Shown one piece after another: positions 44,199 to 52,856 of a stretch of 64,000 bases of DNA. The position numbers were made by a program, and so were the translations under genes. Location of the stretch: NCBI RefSeq assembly GCF_031082295.1, contig NZ_JAVHLD010000008.1, positions 50,053-114,052 of the forward strand, written 5' to 3'. Position 1 is the first letter of the stretch; each line of letters begins with the position of its first letter. The notes beneath the pieces are model-generated. The model made no database searches. It was given only the letters and a program-made list of their open reading frames with translations, and was not told where the DNA came from. The DNA comes from Humidesulfovibrio sp. (GTDB lineage: Bacteria > Desulfobacterota > Desulfovibrionia > Desulfovibrionales > Desulfovibrionaceae).

Positions 44199-45401
44199 CT
44201 ACCCCTTGCGCATGGTCAAGGCCGAGTTGGCGAGCACGCCGCCAACGAGCCCCCAGAACGCCGAGCCGATGCCCCAGAGGGTGATGCCGGACACGGTGAC
44301 GAGGAAGGTCACGAGCGCGGCTTCGCGCCGGGGCTCGTCGTCCATGGCCTGGGTCAGTCCGGCCATGAGCGCCCCGAAGAGCGCCAGCCCGGAGATGGTC
44401 GCCAGCAGGGGCGCTGGCAGGGCCGCGAAGAGGCCGACGAGGGTGGCACCGAAGATGCCGACCACGAGGTAGGTCAGGCCGCAGGCGACGCCCGCGATGT
44501 AGCGCCGGTCCGGATCGCCGTGGGCTTCCGGGCCGGTGCAGATGGCGGCGGTGATGGCCGCGAGGTTGATGCCGTGGGAGCCGAAGGGCGCGAGCAGGGC
44601 CGAGAGCGCTCCGGTGATGGCCACGAGCGGCCCGCCCGGAGTCTTGTAGCCGGCGGTGCGCAGCACGCCCAGGCCTGTGGCGTTCTGGCCGGTCATGGTG
44701 ACCAGGAAGAGCGGCACGCCGAGGCCGATGAGCGCGCCGAGGCTGAAGCGGGGACTGGTGATCTCGGGGCTGGCCAGGGAGGCGTCCAAGCCGCCCAGGT
44801 GCAGCAGCCCGAGGGCGGCGGAGGCGGCCAGCCCGGCGCAAAGGGTGGTCAGGATGGCGTAGCGCGGGGAAAATCGTTTCATGATCAGGTAGCAGCCAAG
44901 CATGGGTGCGACCAGCATGGGCGCCCCGCGAAGCGAGGTGAACACGTCCACGCCGAAGCGGAACAGGATGCCCGCCAGCATGGCCGCCACCACTGCGCGC
45001 GGAATGCGCTCCATGAGGGTGGAGAACAGGCCCGTGGCCCCGAACACGGTAATGCCGATTCCGGCCAGCAGGAAGGCGCCGATGGCTTCGGGGTAGGGAT
45101 AGGCGGCCCAGCCAGCGGCGAGCAGGGCTGCGCCCGGCGTGGACCAGGCCACGATGACGGGCACGCGGTAGCGCAGGCTCAAGACCAGGCCGGCCAGGCC
45201 GGAGCCGATGGACACTGCCCAGATCCAGCTGGTGAGCTGCCCGGGAGTGAGCCCGGCCTTGGCCGCGGCCTGAAAGATGATGGCGGCAGGGCCGCCGTAG
45301 GACACCATGACGGCGATGAGTCCCGCCGTTGCGGCGGAAAGCGAGAAATCCCGACGCAGGTCGGAAATGGTTGCGGTGGTGGCCAGGGTGATGTGTCGCA
45401 T
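44199..45401 (-). CDS. benE: BenE-family benzoate/H+ symporter-like permease
   Basis: A 400-residue permease with about twelve helices, of the benzoate:H+ symporter family. Typical stretches are GPAAIIFQAAAKAGLTPGQL (near 37) and LVTMTGQNATGLGVLRTAGY (near 235). The second resembles the signature shared with nucleobase transporters. Start ATG 45401 has a CGGAGG site. No benzoate catabolic genes are near, so the real substrate may be another aromatic acid or purine. Upstream lies an inverted repeat at 45446. Confidence 0.88.
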   Translation of the reverse strand: MRHITLATTATISDLRRDFSLSAATAGLIAVMVSYGGPAAIIFQAAAKAGLTPGQLTSWIWAVSIGSGLAGLVLSLRYRVPVIVAWSTPGAALLAAGWAAYPYPEAIGAFLLAGIGITVFGATGLFSTLMERIPRAVVAAMLAGILFRFGVDVFTSLRGAPMLVAPMLGCYLIMKRFSPRYAILTTLCAGLAASAALGLLHLGGLDASLASPEITSPRFSLGALIGLGVPLFLVTMTGQNATGLGVLRTAGYKTPGGPLVAITGALSALLAPFGSHGINLAAITAAICTGPEAHGDPDRRYIAGVACGLTYLVVGIFGATLVGLFAALPAPLLATISGLALFGALMAGLTQAMDDEPRREAALVTFLVTVSGITLWGIGSAFWGLVGGVLANSALTMRKG

Positions 45402-45417
45402 GGGCGCCTCCGATGGG

Positions 45418-45464
45418 CCTCCTTGTCAGGAGGGTGTCGGTGATACATTCCGGTTGCCGGAATG
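45418..45464 (-). promoter_or_regulatory. Hairpin and inverted repeat upstream of benE
   Basis: CATTCCGG-TTG-CCGGAATG (45446-45464, 8-bp perfect arms) lies 45 bp before the benE start, a plausible operator. CCTCCT-TGTC-AGGAGG (45418-45433) lies between it and the gene and could fold in the mRNA leader. No regulator is adjacent. Confidence 0.45.
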
Positions 45465-45560
45465 CAGCCCAGGCGAGCGGCAGAGGGCACCCCACGCTTC
45501 CTCGTGGTTCATTCCACGTTTCGCCAGTTGCGCAGGGCGATTGTGAGGTTTGAGATTTAG

Positions 45561-45662
45561 CCCTGCAGACCCCTGGCGTCAAGCTCTTTGCCATACGCAG
45601 AGGAACTGTTGGGGCTGGACCTTGAAGGCGTGGACGTGCCCGTCACCGGCCTTTACTGGTAG
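45561..45662 (+). pseudogene. C-terminal remnant of an unidentified gene
   Basis: An open segment without start codon, following a TAG at 45558. It ends with SLPYAEELLGLDLEGVDVPV then TGLYW and stop at 45660-45662. A perfect terminator lies 19 bp downstream. The amphipathic, gene-like ending plus terminator suggests the 3' scrap of a deleted gene. I do not recognise the family. Confidence 0.35.
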
Positions 45663-45680
45663 GATTCAGGAGAAAGGACA

Positions 45681-45719
45681 GGGCGGCCCGGGCTGATGTC
45701 CGGGCCGCCCTTTTGATTT
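45681..45719 (+). terminator. Rho-independent terminator, possibly bidirectional
   Basis: GGGCGGCCCGG and CCGGGCCGCCC (11-bp perfect arms) flank an 8-nt loop and are followed by TTTT. It lies directly at the end of the convergent DUF4197 gene and may serve both strands. Confidence 0.8.
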
Positions 45720-46475
45720 CTAGCGCCCGCCGAACACCTTCTTCAGAATTTCCGTGGTGCGTGCGGCCGGGTTCTCGCGGATGCTCTTCTCTTCCTGGGC
45801 GATGAGCGCGAACAGGCCGTCCTGGGCCTTGGCGTTGATGTAGCCGTTCAGGTCCAGGCCGTAGTTCTGGGCCAGGCCCGCCGCGATGGGGTTGGCGGCA
45901 AGCTTGTTGAAGGCCTTGCCCACGCCCACGCTGTCCATGGCCTTGGTGATGATGGGCTGCATCATCTCACCGATCTTGGCGCCGCTGGACTTGCGGAAGT
46001 ACTGCGTGGCGGAGTCCTCCGGCCCGGAGAGGATGCCCTTGGCATCCTGCACGCTCATGTTCTTCACGGCATCGCCCAGGATGCCCGCGGCCTGGGGCAC
46101 GGCCTTCTCGGCGGCGCGGTTCATGGCCAGCACCAGGTCATCCACAAGCTTGCCCTGCCCGGCCAGGCGCAGGGGCGTCTCCAATTTCTGCAAGGACTCG
46201 GGCAACAGGATCTTCACGGCCTGGTTGCCGAAAAAGCCGTCGCTCTTGCCGAGCGAGGCCACAGCCTTCTGGGTGCCCTTGGCCAAGGCTTCCTTGAGCC
46301 CCTTGCTGGCGTCCAACTCCGACAGGCTTGAGGCGATGCCGCCGGAAGAAGTCGAAGAGCCGGAGGTGGCAACCGGCATCTGTGACTGCACCTTGTCCAG
46401 CACGTCCGCCCAGCCAGCCAGGGCCGGGGTGGAGAACACGCTCAGCGCCAGGGCCAGGACCATCGCTCGTTTCAT
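45720..46475 (-). CDS. DUF4197 family exported protein
   Basis: A 251-residue protein with a signal peptide (MKRAMVLALALSVFSTPALA). The body is helical and matches DUF4197: SSLSELDASKGLKEALAKGT, VKILLPESLQKLE, and a C-terminal LFALIAQEEKSIRENPAAR. DUF4197 has no known biochemical role. The start at ATG 46475 was chosen because the signal peptide begins there; the frame is open for 24 more codons. It stands alone between convergent and divergent neighbours. Confidence 0.85.
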   Translation of the reverse strand: MKRAMVLALALSVFSTPALAGWADVLDKVQSQMPVATSGSSTSSGGIASSLSELDASKGLKEALAKGTQKAVASLGKSDGFFGNQAVKILLPESLQKLETPLRLAGQGKLVDDLVLAMNRAAEKAVPQAAGILGDAVKNMSVQDAKGILSGPEDSATQYFRKSSGAKIGEMMQPIITKAMDSVGVGKAFNKLAANPIAAGLAQNYGLDLNGYINAKAQDGLFALIAQEEKSIRENPAARTTEILKKVFGGR

Positions 46476-46621
46476 GACAGGCTCCGCGTTATGTAGAGGG
46501 TTGAGGACTTCAACCCTGAACATAGCCCGCAGCGCCGGGGGTGGCAAGGGAGCTTTCTGCCGCCTGCGCGTTCTGGCCCGGATTCTGCACGATTCGGCCC
46601 AAGAACCCAGGAGGGAAAATT

Positions 46622-47515
46622 ATGCGCGTCAACCCCAAGCTGGCGAACCTTCAGTACATGTACGCCAACGGCGAAACCACCCAGGGCCTGCCCGAGGGGA
46701 CCTATTCCAATCTGGCCGCCACCAAGTACATCAAGGACAATGACAAGAACAAGGACAGGTGCCTCACGAGCGACGAGGTCAGCTTGTCCCAGGAAGCCTT
46801 CGACAAGCTTGATGCGGACAAAAACGGCAAGATAGACAGCAAGGAGATGAAGGCGGGCCTCAAGGGCCAGGACGCCGCCATCGCCGCCTACTACAAGAAC
46901 AAAAAGGCCGGGACCAACACGCTTGACCCCACTGCAAAGCTGCTCGGCAACTCCTCAAGCTCTCTCGCGGGCACTTACGCCAATCTGGCTTCCGCCAAGT
47001 TCATCAAAGAGAACGACAAGGACGGGAGCGACACCCTCACCAGCGCGGAGGCAGGGCTTTCCCAGGCGACCTTCAAGAGGCTGGACACCAACAACGACGG
47101 CAAGCTCGACGCCGACGAGATACGCGCGGGCCTGGTTGGGCAGGAAAGCGCCGTCGAGACGTTCTACGAAAAGAACGGAACCAGCAGCAGCGTGTCCAAG
47201 ACGCTGGCCAGCCTGCTCGAAAACCCCAAGACCACATCGACATCCACGACCACGTATACTTACACGGCCAAGGCCGCGACAAGCTACGTCGAGTCCAAGG
47301 ATGCCGATGGGAACGGCGCCCTGTCGAGCGCGGAGGCCGGCCTGGAGGCCGACGCCTTCACGGTGCTGGACACGGACAAGAACGGCACGCTGGAGCAGGA
47401 CGAGGTGCAGGCCGCCATCAAGTCCAAGGAAAGCGCCTTCAAGATCTACTACGGCAACAAGGTCTCCAGCAAGGTCATCAACGGCTTGACTTCAAGCCTG
47501 CTCAAGACCATCTAG
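46622..47515 (+). CDS. Cytoplasmic-type protein with six EF-hands
   Basis: A 297-residue protein made of three repeats of about 95 residues, each with a pair of EF-hand loops. The loops read DNDKNKDRCLTSDE, DADKNGKIDSKE, ENDKDGSDTLTSAE, DTNNDGKLDADE, KDADGNGALSSAE and DTDKNGTLEQDE. The even-numbered loops have near-ideal DxDxDG form; the odd ones are looser. Linkers are Ser/Thr-rich. No signal peptide or membrane helix is visible. It probably binds calcium as a buffer, sensor or cell-surface structure. A clear GGAGGG site precedes ATG 46622. It is followed by a glutaredoxin-like gene after 4 bp. Confidence 0.88.
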   Translation: MRVNPKLANLQYMYANGETTQGLPEGTYSNLAATKYIKDNDKNKDRCLTSDEVSLSQEAFDKLDADKNGKIDSKEMKAGLKGQDAAIAAYYKNKKAGTNTLDPTAKLLGNSSSSLAGTYANLASAKFIKENDKDGSDTLTSAEAGLSQATFKRLDTNNDGKLDADEIRAGLVGQESAVETFYEKNGTSSSVSKTLASLLENPKTTSTSTTTYTYTAKAATSYVESKDADGNGALSSAEAGLEADAFTVLDTDKNGTLEQDEVQAAIKSKESAFKIYYGNKVSSKVINGLTSSLLKTI

Positions 47516-47519
47516 GGGC

Positions 47520-47738
47520 ATGGCCCAAGACACTCCCGCCAGCATCCGCATCTACGGCAAGGACGGCTGCCCGCACACCAAGCGTGCCCGCGACGCCTGG
47601 CCCGGGGCCGTTTTTCTTGATGTCATCGCCGATCCGCCGCGGCTTGAGGAAATGCTCGCGCTCTCCGGCGGGGTGCGGCGCATCCCGGTCATCGTGAAGG
47701 ACGGAACGGTGGAGATCGGCTTCAAGCGCGGGGCCTGA
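47520..47738 (+). CDS. UXX-star family glutaredoxin-like protein, Cys form
   Basis: A 72-residue thioredoxin-fold protein. The active-site motif is DGCPHT near residues 16-21, with a single catalytic Cys17 followed by Pro-His-Thr. The cis-proline region is RRIPVIV near 55. Its size and motif fit the UXX-star (seleno)protein family, whose members have Sec or Cys followed by two residues and Ser/Thr. Here it is the Cys version. It likely reduces or transfers thiols or sulfur. It starts 5 bp after the EF-hand gene without its own good ribosome site, so translation may be coupled. Confidence 0.7.
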   Translation: MAQDTPASIRIYGKDGCPHTKRARDAWPGAVFLDVIADPPRLEEMLALSGGVRRIPVIVKDGTVEIGFKRGA

Positions 47739-47789
47739 CACGTCTGACGCGCCGGGCCGTGCGCCTGGCTCCTGCCAAAACCACCGGAC

Positions 47790-48551
47790 CTAGACGATCT
47801 CCACGCCGACGGGGCAGTGGTCCGAGCCCTGCACGTGCGGTTCGATCCAGGCGCGCTTCACCCGCTCCCTCAGCTCATCGGACACGAAGAAGTAGTCTAT
47901 GCGCCAACCGGCGTTGTTCTTGCGGGCGTTGTAGCGGTAGCTCCACCACGAGTAGTGGTTCGGGCCGGGCTCGAAGAGCCGGAAGGTGTCCACGTAGCCG
48001 TGCGCGATGAACTTGTCGAGCCAGGCCCGCTCGATGGGCAAAAAGCCCGAGGTCTTCGCGTTGGCCTTGGGGTTCTTCAGGTCGATCTCGGTATGGGCGG
48101 TATTGAAGTCGCCGCCCACCACGATGGGCTTGTTCTTGCGCAACACCTCGGCCTGGGCCAGGAAGGCGTCGTAAAAGCCGAGCTTGTAGTTCAGGCGGTC
48201 CTCATCCTTCTGGCCGTTGGGAAAATATATATTGAACAGGTGGAAGTCCGGATATTCCATGTGGATGACGCGGCCCTCCCCACGGTAGCGCGGGTCGTCC
48301 AGGCCAAAGGCATGGGCCTGGGGCTCGGTCTTGAAAAAGCAGGCCGTGCCGGAGTAGCCCTTCCTGCCCTTGGACCAGTTCCACAGGGTGTCATAACCCG
48401 CCAGGCTGCGCTCGGCCTCGGTTATCTGCTCGGGCTCGGCCTTGGTCTCCTGCAGCATGACCACATCCGCCCCGCAGGAGGCCAGCCAGTCCGCGAAGCC
48501 CTTCTGCAAAACGGCCCGGTAGCCGTTGACGTTCCATGAGATGATGCGCAT
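47790..48551 (-). CDS. xth: Exodeoxyribonuclease III
   Basis: A 253-residue AP endonuclease/3'-5' exonuclease of base-excision repair. The family motifs are RIISWNVNGYRA at the start, QETKAE near residue 35 (metal-binding Glu), GGDFNTAHTEIDL near 148 (catalytic Asp/Asn), WWSYR near 205, WRIDYFFVS near 218 and SDHCPV near 245 (catalytic Asp-His). The length is near E. coli XthA (268). ATG 48551 starts right at the first strand. Confidence 0.95.
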   Translation of the reverse strand: MRIISWNVNGYRAVLQKGFADWLASCGADVVMLQETKAEPEQITEAERSLAGYDTLWNWSKGRKGYSGTACFFKTEPQAHAFGLDDPRYRGEGRVIHMEYPDFHLFNIYFPNGQKDEDRLNYKLGFYDAFLAQAEVLRKNKPIVVGGDFNTAHTEIDLKNPKANAKTSGFLPIERAWLDKFIAHGYVDTFRLFEPGPNHYSWWSYRYNARKNNAGWRIDYFFVSDELRERVKRAWIEPHVQGSDHCPVGVEIV

Positions 48552-48680
48552 GTACCCCCCGTGGCCGAAGTCTTGCCCGCGGCCCTTGTCTTCCGTATAG
48601 TTCGCCCAAGTCGCTGCCTCCAATTACAGGGTGACGGGCCGGGAGCGCAAGCTCCCCGGGCGACGCCACCCAGAGGTTCC

Positions 48681-49817
48681 ATGTCCAAACGCTCCGATCT
48701 GCTCGCAAGCCTCCTGCTCGTTCCAGCCAGTCTCCTTGTGCTTCTGCTTGGTTTGGAGCTCTTCTTCCGTTTCGTCGCCCCGGCCCCGGACATCCCGGCG
48801 CCCGCCTTCATCGACGATGTGCTGCGGCACGAACCGGGCCAGCGCGGCGTTTACTGGAGCGCCCCCTTCGGCCAGGAAGACGTGCGCGCGCCTTTCGCCA
48901 TCAACGCCCAGGGCTGGAACTCGGCCCGCGCGGACTACCCGCAGGCGCACACTCCCGGCCGGCTACGCATCGGCGTGATCGGCGACTCCTATGTGGAGGC
49001 CCTGCAGGTTCCCCCGGACGCCAGCATCGCCGAGAATATGGAGCGGGAGCTTGGCGCGGACGCCGAGGTCTTCCGCTACGGCGTCAGCGGCGCGCCGCTG
49101 TCCCAATACCTGCACATGGCCCGCAAGGCCGTCCTTCCCTCCAGGCCGGACGTGCTCGTGGTGCTGCTCATACACAACGATTTCGACGAATCCTGGCGCA
49201 ACGTGCCGGGCATGTACACAAAGAGCTTTCTGCGCCTGAACCTGGGACAGGACGGCTCCATCGCGGAGCTCCCGCCCGAGCCATACCGCCAGGGGCTGCT
49301 CTCGCTGGTCCGCAACCACAGCGCCACCTGGCGCTACCTTGCATACGGGCGACAGGCGCGCTTCGAAACCCTGCGGGAGCTTCTGCTGCCCCGAGGCAAG
49401 GCCGTCAGGCACCAGGCCAACATCGACATCAGCGCCCTGGCCGGGCGCGAGCCCCTGGACCGCCGAGCCACGCGCTACCTCTTCGGACGGTTGGCCGCGG
49501 AGGCAGCCCAGGCAGGCGCCAAACTGCTGCTGGTCATGGACGGGGTGCGCGGCCCGATTGAGGCGGGCTCTCCTGACAGCATGGACTACGGCTCCGGGGC
49601 GCTGAGCCTGAACGCCATGGCTGCGGAGGAGGCCTCGCTCCTGGGCATCGCCTTTTTGGACCTGCACCCGGCCTTTGCCGAGGACTTCCGCCAGCATCAC
49701 CGGGCCTTTGCCTTCAAGACCGACGGACACTGGAACGCCCATGCCCACGCCCTGGCCGCTCGCGTCGTGGCCGTAAAGCTGCGCGAGCTGGGCTGGACCA
49801 CCCCGACGCCACAATAA
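48681..49817 (+). CDS. SGNH-hydrolase-like membrane-anchored protein
   Basis: A 378-residue protein with one N-terminal membrane helix (8-31). It then has an SGNH/GDSL-type esterase fold. Block I is IGVIGDSYVEALQV near residue 98 with the nucleophile Ser. Block V is DGHWNAHAHALA near 353 with the Asp-His pair. These are typical of AlgX/AlgJ-like acetyltransferase or esterase proteins acting on surface polysaccharides in the periplasm. No partner acyltransferase is adjacent; the nearest is at 60069. The start at 48681 follows an AGAGG site. Confidence 0.75.
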   Translation: MSKRSDLLASLLLVPASLLVLLLGLELFFRFVAPAPDIPAPAFIDDVLRHEPGQRGVYWSAPFGQEDVRAPFAINAQGWNSARADYPQAHTPGRLRIGVIGDSYVEALQVPPDASIAENMERELGADAEVFRYGVSGAPLSQYLHMARKAVLPSRPDVLVVLLIHNDFDESWRNVPGMYTKSFLRLNLGQDGSIAELPPEPYRQGLLSLVRNHSATWRYLAYGRQARFETLRELLLPRGKAVRHQANIDISALAGREPLDRRATRYLFGRLAAEAAQAGAKLLLVMDGVRGPIEAGSPDSMDYGSGALSLNAMAAEEASLLGIAFLDLHPAFAEDFRQHHRAFAFKTDGHWNAHAHALAARVVAVKLRELGWTTPTPQ

Positions 49818-49840
49818 AAAAAGGCCCGCCGAAGCGGGCC
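49816..49840 (-). terminator. Terminator serving the minus-strand miniprotein gene
   Basis: GGCCCGC-CGAA-GCGGGCC (49823-49840) has a run of seven A on the left (49816-49822), which is a T-tract on the minus strand. On the plus strand the hairpin is followed by GAAAAGG, so it is directional. It supports minus-strand transcription from the gene at 49916-50005. Confidence 0.7.
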
Positions 49841-49915
49841 GAAAAGGCGCGCTCCCCACCGCCCCGAAGGACCGGCGAGGAAACGTGAGCGAACGGGCTG
49901 CGCGAGGCTCAGGGC

Positions 49916-50005
49916 CTAGTGGTGTCCGTTCGGGGTCGTCTTCTTGATGACCACAAGGGCCGCGATGACGCTGAACAATCCGGCAAAAAAGAAAGTGAAA
50001 TCCAT
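49916..50005 (-). CDS. 29-residue membrane miniprotein resembling NuoJ helix 1
   Basis: A tiny ORF with ATG at 50005 and TAG at 49916-49918. It begins MDFTFFFAGLFSVIAALVVI followed by KKTTPNGHH, a single membrane helix with a basic, His-ended tail. The start is preceded by a good AGAGGGG site, and a minus-strand terminator lies about 75 bp downstream. The sequence resembles the first helix of NuoJ, the complex I subunit (there: M-F-F-GL-A-A-VI--TNP). Whether it is a decayed nuoJ or a stand-alone small protein, such as a subunit of a membrane complex, cannot be told here. No other nuo gene is in the window. Confidence 0.6.
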   Translation of the reverse strand: MDFTFFFAGLFSVIAALVVIKKTTPNGHH

Positions 50006-50135
50006 GACCCACCCCTCTTGAAGTTTTCGGAGCCGCGCTCCAGCCATGTGCCTAGCACAGTCCGCGGCGGATGGGAAGAGGGAACGCCCCTGCGCGCGCC
50101 TTGTGTTCCCGGCCCCCTTCCCCTACAACCGCGCC

Positions 50136-51362
50136 ATGCCCCAGCAAAAATCCCACACAGACTTCACGGCCGCCCGGCATCTCGATGTCCTCGTCCTGGG
50201 GGCCGGCCCCGCCGGGCTCTTCTGCGCCCTCACAGCAGCCCGCAGGGGCCGCCGCGTGACCCTGGTGGACGCTTCGGAGATCACGGCACGCAAGCTGCGC
50301 GCCTCTGGCGGTGGGCGTTGCAACTGCACCAACATGGACGCCTCGCCCGCGCACTACCTCTCGGCCAACCCGAAGTTCACAACCCAGGCGCTGAAGCGCT
50401 ACACCCCGCGCGATTTCCTGGCGGAGCTCGGCGGGCTCGGCCTCACGGCCAGCGAGGAGGACTTCGGGCGGATGTTCTGCGACCAGGGCGCGACGCCGCT
50501 CACCGACGCCCTGGAAGGCGCCTGCCGCAAGGCAGGGTGCCGCTTCCTGCTGAACCGCCGCGTGGAGGCCGTGACCCCGGCGGAGCACGGTTTTCTCGTC
50601 GACACCGACAAGGGGCCGCTGGACGCCCCGCGCGTGGTGCTGGCCCTGGGCAGCCCTGCCTGGCCCGCCCTTGGCGGCACGGACGCCACAGCGCGCCTGG
50701 CCGGGGCCTTGGGCCTGACCCACGTCCCGGCCCGGCCCGCGCTGACGCCCTTCGCCTGCACCGGAGCCATGCTCACCCTGTGCCGCGAGCTCTCAGGCCT
50801 GTCCGTCACCGCCACGCTTTCCTGCCTCGGCAAGTCCTACACTGATGGCCTGCTGTTCACGCACCAGGGTCTGTCCGGCCCGGCGGCGCTGCAGCTCTCG
50901 TCGCACTGGCGCAAGGGCACGGCGCTGACCATCGACCTTGCGCCCCAATCGGACCTGCGCCAGCTCCTGCGCGACCCGGCCCACGGCAGGCACCTGGCGC
51001 GCACGGTGCTGTCGGGCCTTTTGCCGCGCAGGCTGGCCGATGCCCTGCTGGCGCAACTGCCGCCAGACCTGGCCGCCCTGCCCGAGCGCAAGTGCGCCGA
51101 GCTGTCCAAGGCCCAGATGGCGGCCCTGGCCGACCTCGTGCACGGCTGGAGCGTGACTCCCTCCGGCACCCTGGGCATGGCCCGGGCCGAAGCCGCCAGC
51201 GGCGGGCTCGACACCGCGCAGTTCTCGCCCAAGACCTTCGAGTGCCGCAAGCTGCCCGGCCTGTTCGCCATCGGCGAGGCCCTGGACGTGGCGGGCGAGC
51301 TGGGCGGCTTCAACCTGCACTGGGCCTGGGCCTCCGGCTTCGCGGCCGGGCAGGCGGTGTAG
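50136..51362 (+). CDS. BaiN/HI0933-type FAD flavoprotein
   Basis: A 408-residue NAD(P)/FAD-dependent oxidoreductase of the BaiN/RdsA (HI0933) family. The FAD-binding motif is VLVLGAGPAGLFCALTAARR near residue 18. The family signature KLRASGGGRCNCTN follows near residue 52. The C-terminal FAD site is GLFAIGEALDVAGELGGFNL near 376. Proteins of this family may reduce steroids or similar substrates, but the substrate here is unknown. ATG 50136 is placed by the Rossmann motif. It is followed by a MATE gene after 4 bp and is probably co-transcribed with it. Confidence 0.88.
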   Translation: MPQQKSHTDFTAARHLDVLVLGAGPAGLFCALTAARRGRRVTLVDASEITARKLRASGGGRCNCTNMDASPAHYLSANPKFTTQALKRYTPRDFLAELGGLGLTASEEDFGRMFCDQGATPLTDALEGACRKAGCRFLLNRRVEAVTPAEHGFLVDTDKGPLDAPRVVLALGSPAWPALGGTDATARLAGALGLTHVPARPALTPFACTGAMLTLCRELSGLSVTATLSCLGKSYTDGLLFTHQGLSGPAALQLSSHWRKGTALTIDLAPQSDLRQLLRDPAHGRHLARTVLSGLLPRRLADALLAQLPPDLAALPERKCAELSKAQMAALADLVHGWSVTPSGTLGMARAEAASGGLDTAQFSPKTFECRKLPGLFAIGEALDVAGELGGFNLHWAWASGFAAGQAV

Positions 51363-51366
51363 CGCC

Positions 51367-52812
51367 ATGCCCTCGAAATGGGCGAACGACTGGGCCGAGC
51401 GCTGGAACGGCCCCGGCGGCATGCGCGAAGCGCTGGCCATCGGCACGCCGCTCATGGTCAGCATGGGCAGCATGACCCTCATGCAGTTCACCGACCGCGT
51501 GTTCCTGGGCCGCCACAGCGTGGCCGAGATCGCCGCCTCGGTGCCCGCGGGCATCACCTCCTTCATGTTCCTGGGTTTCTTCATGGGCGTGGCCAGCTGC
51601 GTCAGCGTGCTGGTGGCACAATATGCCGGGGCCTGCCGCCCGGAGCGCGTCGGCCCGGCGCTGTGGCAGGGCGTGTGGTTCAGCCTTGCCTCGGCGTTCA
51701 TCCTGGCCGGGCTGGCCTTTCTTGGCGGGCCGCTGTTCACCTGGGCCGGGCACTCGGAAACGGTGCGCGCCCTTGAGGTCGACTACTTCTTCATCCTCAC
51801 CCTGGGCGGGGGCTTCATGATCCTGTCCACCACGCTCTCGTCGTATTTTTCCGGGCTGGAGAGGACCGTGCCGGTGATGCTGGTGAACCTTGCGGGGGCG
51901 GCGCTGAACATCCCGCTGGACTACGCGCTCATCTTCGGCAAATGGGGCGCGCCGGAACTCGGCCTGCGGGGCGCGGCCATGGCCACGGTGGCGGGCAGCG
52001 CCATCACCTGCCTGCTGTTCATCGCGCTCATCGTGCGCTCGCCCGAGGCCAGGGCGCACCACAAGATCGCCTCCATGCCGCGCCCGGACCTTGAGATGCT
52101 TGCCCGGCTCATGCGCATCGGCGCGCCCGCGGGCGTCCAGTTCTTCCTCGACATCCTGGCCCTCACCGGGTTCTCGCTGCTGGTGGGCCGCCTGGGGCTG
52201 GTGGCGCTCTCGGCCACCAACATCGCCTTTTCCATCAACTCGCTGACCTATCTGCCCATCATCGGCATGTCCATCGCCGCCAGCATCCTGGTGGGCCGCA
52301 GCCAGGGCCAGAAGCGCCCGGACATCGCCGAACGCGCCACCGGCAACATCCTGCGCCTGTCGCTGGGCTGGATGTGGGCCGTGGGCCTGATCTTCGTGCT
52401 GCTGCCAGGCCCGCTGCTGGACCTCTTCGAAACCACCCCGGGCGTGGCCCCGCTGCCCGGCACCCCGGACTTTGCCGCCATCAAGGACACGGGCGTGGTG
52501 CTGCTGCGCTACGTGGCGCTCTACAGCCTCATCGACGGCGTTTCCATCGTGTATTTCGGCTCGCTCAAGGGCGCGGGCGATACCCGTTTCGTCATGCTGA
52601 CCATGCTCACCGCAAGTGTGGGCTTACTTATCCTGCCGGTCTGGCTCCTCGTCGACACCGGCACCGGCGGCATCCACGGCCCGTGGCTCTGCCTGACGGC
52701 CTACATCGCCACCCTGGCAGGGTCCTTCGCCTGGCGCTTCCGCAGCGGAAAATGGCGGCGCATCGAAGTCATCGAGCAGACGCCCAGCCCCGACGGCAGC
52801 GCTTGTCCTTGA
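51367..52812 (+). CDS. MATE family efflux transporter
   Basis: A 481-residue multidrug/toxin extrusion permease with about twelve helices in two similar halves, pumping organic cations or drugs out with H+ or Na+. The first helices read GTPLMVSMGSMTLMQFTDRV, a typical MATE start. A related stretch in the second half is IGAPAGVQFFLDILALTGFS near 255. It probably forms a transcription unit with the flavoprotein gene upstream. The following larE gene begins 44 bp later. Confidence 0.9.
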   Translation: MPSKWANDWAERWNGPGGMREALAIGTPLMVSMGSMTLMQFTDRVFLGRHSVAEIAASVPAGITSFMFLGFFMGVASCVSVLVAQYAGACRPERVGPALWQGVWFSLASAFILAGLAFLGGPLFTWAGHSETVRALEVDYFFILTLGGGFMILSTTLSSYFSGLERTVPVMLVNLAGAALNIPLDYALIFGKWGAPELGLRGAAMATVAGSAITCLLFIALIVRSPEARAHHKIASMPRPDLEMLARLMRIGAPAGVQFFLDILALTGFSLLVGRLGLVALSATNIAFSINSLTYLPIIGMSIAASILVGRSQGQKRPDIAERATGNILRLSLGWMWAVGLIFVLLPGPLLDLFETTPGVAPLPGTPDFAAIKDTGVVLLRYVALYSLIDGVSIVYFGSLKGAGDTRFVMLTMLTASVGLLILPVWLLVDTGTGGIHGPWLCLTAYIATLAGSFAWRFRSGKWRRIEVIEQTPSPDGSACP

Positions 52813-52856
52813 CAGCGCCAGAGGTCATGGCACAGGTAGGACACGGGACACGACAC

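Noticed and set aside
47520..47738. Selenocysteine protein
   Set aside because: The UXX-star site is encoded by TGC (Cys), and the frame has no internal TGA.
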